DNA from: an uncultured Prevotella sp.
GTDB lineage: Bacteria; Bacteroidota; Bacteroidia; Bacteroidales; Bacteroidaceae
Length of the DNA: 33,850 bases
Assembly (NCBI GenBank): GCA_945830345.1
Contig: CALZYS010000013.1
Span: forward strand, 1-33,850
Direction: 5' to 3'
The notes beneath the pieces were generated by a model, which did not search any database, was not told where the DNA came from, and saw only the letters and a list, made by a program, of their open reading frames with translations. The translations under genes were made by a program, and so were the position numbers. Below, in pieces: positions 28,054 to 33,850 of this stretch. How positions within the stretch are numbered: the first letter of the stretch is position 1; each line of letters opens with the position of its first letter.

Positions 28054-30546
28054 TCATCGTATCGTCAATTCCTTGACAAATGGCTTTTCGAAGCCCTCAA
28101 CATATATCTTCACTCGTGCCTGACCGCTCTTTTCGGTAGATTGCAGTCTTACGAGTCCCTCACCGAAATATGTTTCGAGTTCGGTGGTACGCCACGATTC
28201 CTTGCGCCTCATGTCACCCGTCTCCACTCCAAGCAAGCGAATAGGACCTTCAACCTCGACACGGAACTTTCTGGGTTGCATCTGTTGGATAAGTCCGTCC
28301 TTGTCAACAAGTGTCAATCGAATGTGACTCACCGTATTTTTCGCCGTTTCCATCGAGAAATCCCCTGCCACAGGCGAGAGCATGGTATAGTCGGCATCAA
28401 GACGCACGTCGGCCACCGGACCATGGTTGATGAGCGAGTCGCGCATCACCTCCTTACCTCCCTTATATCCCACGGCAAGCACCTTGCCCTGGCGTGCGGG
28501 CAACTGGATGGTGATGCAGTTGTCGGGATAGTCGGCAGTTACTCGTGGCTTAAGCGGCAACTGCGGATTGCTCCACATGGGGAAGAAGAACTGCACGGAA
28601 TCGCATGTGGTATAGCATCTCACCTCCACGCATCGCGAGTCGGTATATGGCAAGTCCCATGTGTCAGCCATTGGGGGATATTGCCAGTGGTCGGTACCAA
28701 TGGCTTGGTCGAAACAGTTATCCCTTACCACCAATTTCAGATAGTTCTTGTCGGGATTCCATGCGGGATGATAGAATGCAGCCTGCGGGCGTTCCTTCAG
28801 GGTCATGTCGAATGGACATGAGCACCATCCCTTGGCAGGCCAGGGCGATGACTCACCGAGATAATCCACTCCTGCCCATACAAACGAGCCTGCCACGAAG
28901 TCGTTATCTCTTACATAGTTCCATGGATTGTATTCCACAAAATCCCTCACCACTGCCTCTCTCAATCCCGAATAATATACAAATGCCTCTGCCACGAACA
29001 TCTTTCGGTTGGGATGGCGCTTGTGGTCGGCTATAATGCGGTTTTCAAGATAGTTGTATCCCACAAGGTCGGTCACCTCGCCAAACTTGTCCTGAAAGCC
29101 CTGTTGACATGCCACCATTGTGGGGCGCGTGGGGTCGAGCTTCTTCACTATGTCATTCAGTTCGCGGGCGCGGTTCACTCCCACGTCATCGCTCTTCCAT
29201 GCCTCACTCACCTCATTGCCTATGCTCCACACTATCACCGAGGGATGATTCCTGTCGCGCATCACCATGTCGGCAATATCGCCATGGGCATTATCGTCAT
29301 AGAACGGTTCGTAATATCCCGACTTCCATTTGTCGAATGCCTCGTCGAGCACAAGCAGTCCGAGGGTGTCGCATATTGTGAGGAATTCTGGCGAAGGAGG
29401 ATTATGAGAACAGCGGATGGCATTGCAACCTATCTCCTTGAGTGCCTTAAGTCGGCGAAGCCATACCTCATCGGGCACGGCGACACCTAAACTACCCGCA
29501 TCCTGATGCAGGCACATTCCCTTGAGTTTCATATTGGTGTCGTTGAGCCAAAATCCCGTGTTGGCATCAAAGCGGATATCCCTAAATCCAAACCATGTCT
29601 CAACCTCATCAACAATCTTGGCTCCCTTCTTCAATCTTGTGACTAATTTATACATCTTCGGATTATCTGTGCTCCATTTCTTAGCTCCTTTAAGAAAGTA
29701 ATTATCTCCTGAGAAAGAGGCTATGGCCTTGTTTCCTTCGTAAATGGTGTGTGAGAGGGATATTCCAGATAATCCGGAATTTGCAGATTGTCCTTGATTC
29801 TCCACATCTGTATTTACTATGAGGCTCCCGTCGCCCTTGGCCTGGATAAAGATGCCATTTTCCTTTATTCTTGTCTCTCCTGTGGCAGTGAGCCATACGT
29901 GGCGGTATATTCCCGAGCCCGTGTACCAGCGCGACTGCTCCTCTCTATCCACATGCACCACGAGGCGGTTTTCGCCTTTTATATTAATATAAGGTGTAAT
30001 ATCGAATGAGAATCCTGTATATCCATACATGTGATGTCCGAGTCGATGCCCGTTGAGCCACACCGTGGCACGATGATATACACCATCGAAGGTGATGCTG
30101 AGATGACGATTCCTAACTGATGCAGGCAGCATGAAGTTCTTGACATATATGCCCTGTCCACCGGCAAGATAACCGGCCGAACCGCCCATCTGCGGGTCGA
30201 AAGGCAATTCGATGCTCCAGTCGTGGGGCACTGAGACACTGCGGAACTCCTTATTGCTATAAGCAGATTGCGCCTTGGAGGATGTTATCTCACTTGCCGT
30301 CACCTGAGCCTGTTCGGGTTCGGTGTCATCCGTCACCTTGTTTTTTTGAGCTTTTGCAGTGGTTTCTCCAAGTCGCACGTCACTGATACCGAGTTCGGCA
30401 AGCACAGTCTTCACCTCTGCATGATCCTTGCAAAGGCGGAATGTCCAGTTGCGGTCGAATGTCATTCTCTCGCGACTCTTCTTGGGTGCCGCCATCGTTG
30501 CGAGCACACACATAACTGTCAGAGCAGTAAGCAGTTTCCTTTTCAT
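28054..30546 (-). CDS. GH2 beta-galactosidase-like enzyme
   Basis: This is an exported 830-residue GH2 with signal peptide 1-20, jelly-roll sugar-binding domain (to about 220, including VPHDWSIELPFDPQMGG), immunoglobulin-like domain (220-330), and TIM barrel (335-600) with acid/base Glu445 in WSIGNEVSEAW and nucleophile candidate Glu520 in MFVAEAF. GSFVWAGVDYLGE confirms the family. Two further beta domains follow, typical of Bacteroidota beta-galactosidases. An unusual hydrophilic insert at about residues 60-98, rich in Thr, Lys, Gln and Ala, interrupts the first domain. The start at 30546 is set by the promoter at 30576-30606, because an in-frame start at 30588 would precede transcription. 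Activity is likely on terminal beta-galactose. Confidence 0.9.
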   Translation of the reverse strand: MKRKLLTALTVMCVLATMAAPKKSRERMTFDRNWTFRLCKDHAEVKTVLAELGISDVRLGETTAKAQKNKVTDDTEPEQAQVTASEITSSKAQSAYSNKEFRSVSVPHDWSIELPFDPQMGGSAGYLAGGQGIYVKNFMLPASVRNRHLSITFDGVYHRATVWLNGHRLGHHMYGYTGFSFDITPYINIKGENRLVVHVDREEQSRWYTGSGIYRHVWLTATGETRIKENGIFIQAKGDGSLIVNTDVENQGQSANSGLSGISLSHTIYEGNKAIASFSGDNYFLKGAKKWSTDNPKMYKLVTRLKKGAKIVDEVETWFGFRDIRFDANTGFWLNDTNMKLKGMCLHQDAGSLGVAVPDEVWLRRLKALKEIGCNAIRCSHNPPSPEFLTICDTLGLLVLDEAFDKWKSGYYEPFYDDNAHGDIADMVMRDRNHPSVIVWSIGNEVSEAWKSDDVGVNRARELNDIVKKLDPTRPTMVACQQGFQDKFGEVTDLVGYNYLENRIIADHKRHPNRKMFVAEAFVYYSGLREAVVRDFVEYNPWNYVRDNDFVAGSFVWAGVDYLGESSPWPAKGWCSCPFDMTLKERPQAAFYHPAWNPDKNYLKLVVRDNCFDQAIGTDHWQYPPMADTWDLPYTDSRCVEVRCYTTCDSVQFFFPMWSNPQLPLKPRVTADYPDNCITIQLPARQGKVLAVGYKGGKEVMRDSLINHGPVADVRLDADYTMLSPVAGDFSMETAKNTVSHIRLTLVDKDGLIQQMQPRKFRVEVEGPIRLLGVETGDMRRKESWRTTELETYFGEGLVRLQSTEKSGQARVKIYVEGFEKPFVKELTIR

Positions 30547-30575
30547 ATCGTAATGGGTAGTTTTAGATTCAGGCG

Positions 30576-30606
30576 CAAAGATACTCATTTTATATGAAAT
30601 GACAAA
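30576..30606 (-). promoter_or_regulatory. Promoter of the GH2 gene
   Basis: On the minus strand, TATCTTTG (30576-30583) and TTTG (30603-30606) are 19 bases apart. The whole spacer (30585-30602) has TCATTT/AAATGA inverted arms. Confidence 0.8.
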
Positions 30607-30619
30607 GAATAATACTGAG

Positions 30620-30651
30620 AAAAATAAAAAAACGGGGAAATAATTCCCCGT
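30620..30651 (-). terminator. Intrinsic terminator after the GH43-CE1 gene
   Basis: On the minus strand, ACGGGGAA/TTCCCCGT (30632-30639 with 30644-30651) forms an 8-bp stem followed by a run of T residues. It separates the GH43-CE1 transcript from the GH2 gene. Confidence 0.88.
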
Positions 30652-30658
30652 CTTACAA

Positions 30659-33163
<2,505 letters not shown>

Positions 33164-33180
33164 TTACATTAAATATTCGG

Positions 33181-33213
33181 GTGCAAAGTTAGGAATAATT
33201 CCCGACTTTGCAC
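33181..33213 (-). promoter_or_regulatory. 33-bp palindrome over the GH43-CE1 promoter
   Basis: Arms GTGCAAAGT and ACTTTGCAC (33181-33189, 33205-33213) flank GGAAT-A-ATTCC (33192-33202), giving a dyad centred at 33197 whose only mismatch is TA against CG. The minus-strand -7 box TAACTTTG (33184-33191) lies in one arm; the mirror arm lacks the TA, so only one direction is a good promoter. This is a candidate operator. Confidence 0.65.
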
Positions 33214-33281
33214 CCCAAAATTGTAACATATACTTTTAACTACGTTTCATATCCCATTTATTTGAGATACAAACAAGTCTT

Positions 33282-33850
33282 TTATGCGTTATACTCCTGC
33301 CAGCTCTTGATCTTGATGTCCTCGAGCTTCATCGAGCAGAAGGCCTCGATGAATGCCTTGGCGAGGCGCACGTTGGTCATCAGGGGGATGTTGTGGTCGA
33401 TGGCACCACGGCGAATGCGATAACCATTGGTGAGCTCGCGCTTGGTTTGGTTCTTAGGCACGTTGATGATGAGGTCGAACTTGTGGTCGGCTATCATGTC
33501 CATCACCTTGTTCTCTCCTTCCTCATCGGGCCATGACACTGTGGTGGCATTCACCCCGTTCTCGCCGAGGAACTTGGCTGTGCCTTCAGTAGCGAAGATG
33601 GCATAACCGGACTTCTCCAATTGCTTGATAGGTTCGAGGAGATCTACCTTGCCTTTCAGACCGCCTGATGACACAAGGATGTTCTTGCCGGGGATGTTAT
33701 ATCCTGTGGCAATCATCGCGTTGAGCAATGCCTCGTTGAAATCGTCGCCAAGACAACCAACCTCGCCAGTTGACGACATGTCAACACCCAGTACAGGGTC
33801 GGCATTCTGCAGACGGGCAAACGAGAACTGCGATGCCTTGACACCGATGC
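33282..33850 (-). CDS. carB: Carbamoyl-phosphate synthase large subunit, C-terminal part
   Basis: This is the C-terminal 188 residues of CarB, which makes carbamoyl phosphate for pyrimidine and arginine synthesis in the cytoplasm; the full protein is about 1,070 residues and the rest lies beyond the window. The segment GVKASQFSFARLQNADPVLG followed by STGEVGCLGDDFNEALL is the end of the second ATP-grasp half. The remainder is the allosteric MGS-like domain, with ILVSSGG, FATEGTAKFL and NGYRIRRGA. The frame is open to the window edge. No strong terminator was found after it, so some read-through toward the GH43-CE1 gene is possible. Confidence 0.95.
   Translation of the reverse strand, partial: IGVKASQFSFARLQNADPVLGVDMSSTGEVGCLGDDFNEALLNAMIATGYNIPGKNILVSSGGLKGKVDLLEPIKQLEKSGYAIFATEGTAKFLGENGVNATTVSWPDEEGENKVMDMIADHKFDLIINVPKNQTKRELTNGYRIRRGAIDHNIPLMTNVRLAKAFIEAFCSMKLEDIKIKSWQEYNA

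Noticed and set aside
33214..33281. Terminator after carB
   Set aside because: Only a weak 6-bp stem with a wobble and no T tract is visible.

Overview
The window looks like a chromosomal segment of a Prevotella/Segatella-type gut or rumen Bacteroidota. The reasons are promoters with the Bacteroidota -7 box TAnnTTTG and a TTTG-like -33 box, absence of Shine-Dalgarno sites, an HU-like DNA-binding protein paired with a 'smalltalk' peptide, a secreted C10 protease with BspA-like leucine-rich repeats, and a dense set of exported glycoside hydrolases. No rRNA, tRNA, CRISPR array or intact insertion sequence was seen.

Layout. 1-1330: the 3' end of ybeY facing an SPFH/Band 7 membrane protein. 1680-4170: uxuA (mannonate dehydratase) and an SDR mannonate oxidoreductase (hexuronate catabolism). 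4177-10454: an accessory stretch with a 35-residue smalltalk peptide, HU-like protein, Rpn/PDDEXK nuclease, an apparently structured RNA region, an unknown protein coupled to a CHC2-zinc/Toprim primase-like protein, a DUF5675-like protein, and the C10-LRR protease. 10762-14401: S41 protease and topoisomerase IV subunit B (parE). 14606-33148: eight polysaccharide-degrading enzymes. 33282-33850: the 3' end of carB.

The enzyme block reads as a side-chain-stripping set for a complex xylan. It has a beta-xylosidase-type GH43 divergent from a GH31 alpha-xylosidase-like enzyme. A likely operon follows (GH95, GH97, CE6-GH43 fusion, GH43-CBM6). A GH2 and a GH43-CBM6-CE1 fusion each have their own promoter. 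Active-site residues point to a GH95 alpha-L-galactosidase (Thr382 where fucosidases have His) and a retaining GH97 alpha-galactosidase (Asp406/Glu461). Both, with feruloyl/acetyl esterases and GH31, fit cereal-type glucuronoarabinoxylan. The uxuA/SDR pair could consume the uronic acid. No SusC/SusD, regulator or backbone xylanase is in the window.

The most unusual signals are non-coding. (1) Two ~220-bp elements (3011-3234, 10497-10715) have terminal inverted repeats, with the interior flipped relative to the outer ends, as expected for an invertible segment. (2) Seven-base tandem arrays cover the stop codons of six genes and carry TAA, TAG or TGA in all frames. (3) A ~158-nt region at 6771-6928 can fold into a multi-helix RNA. 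(4) A 33-bp near-perfect palindrome lies on the promoter of the GH43-CE1 gene.
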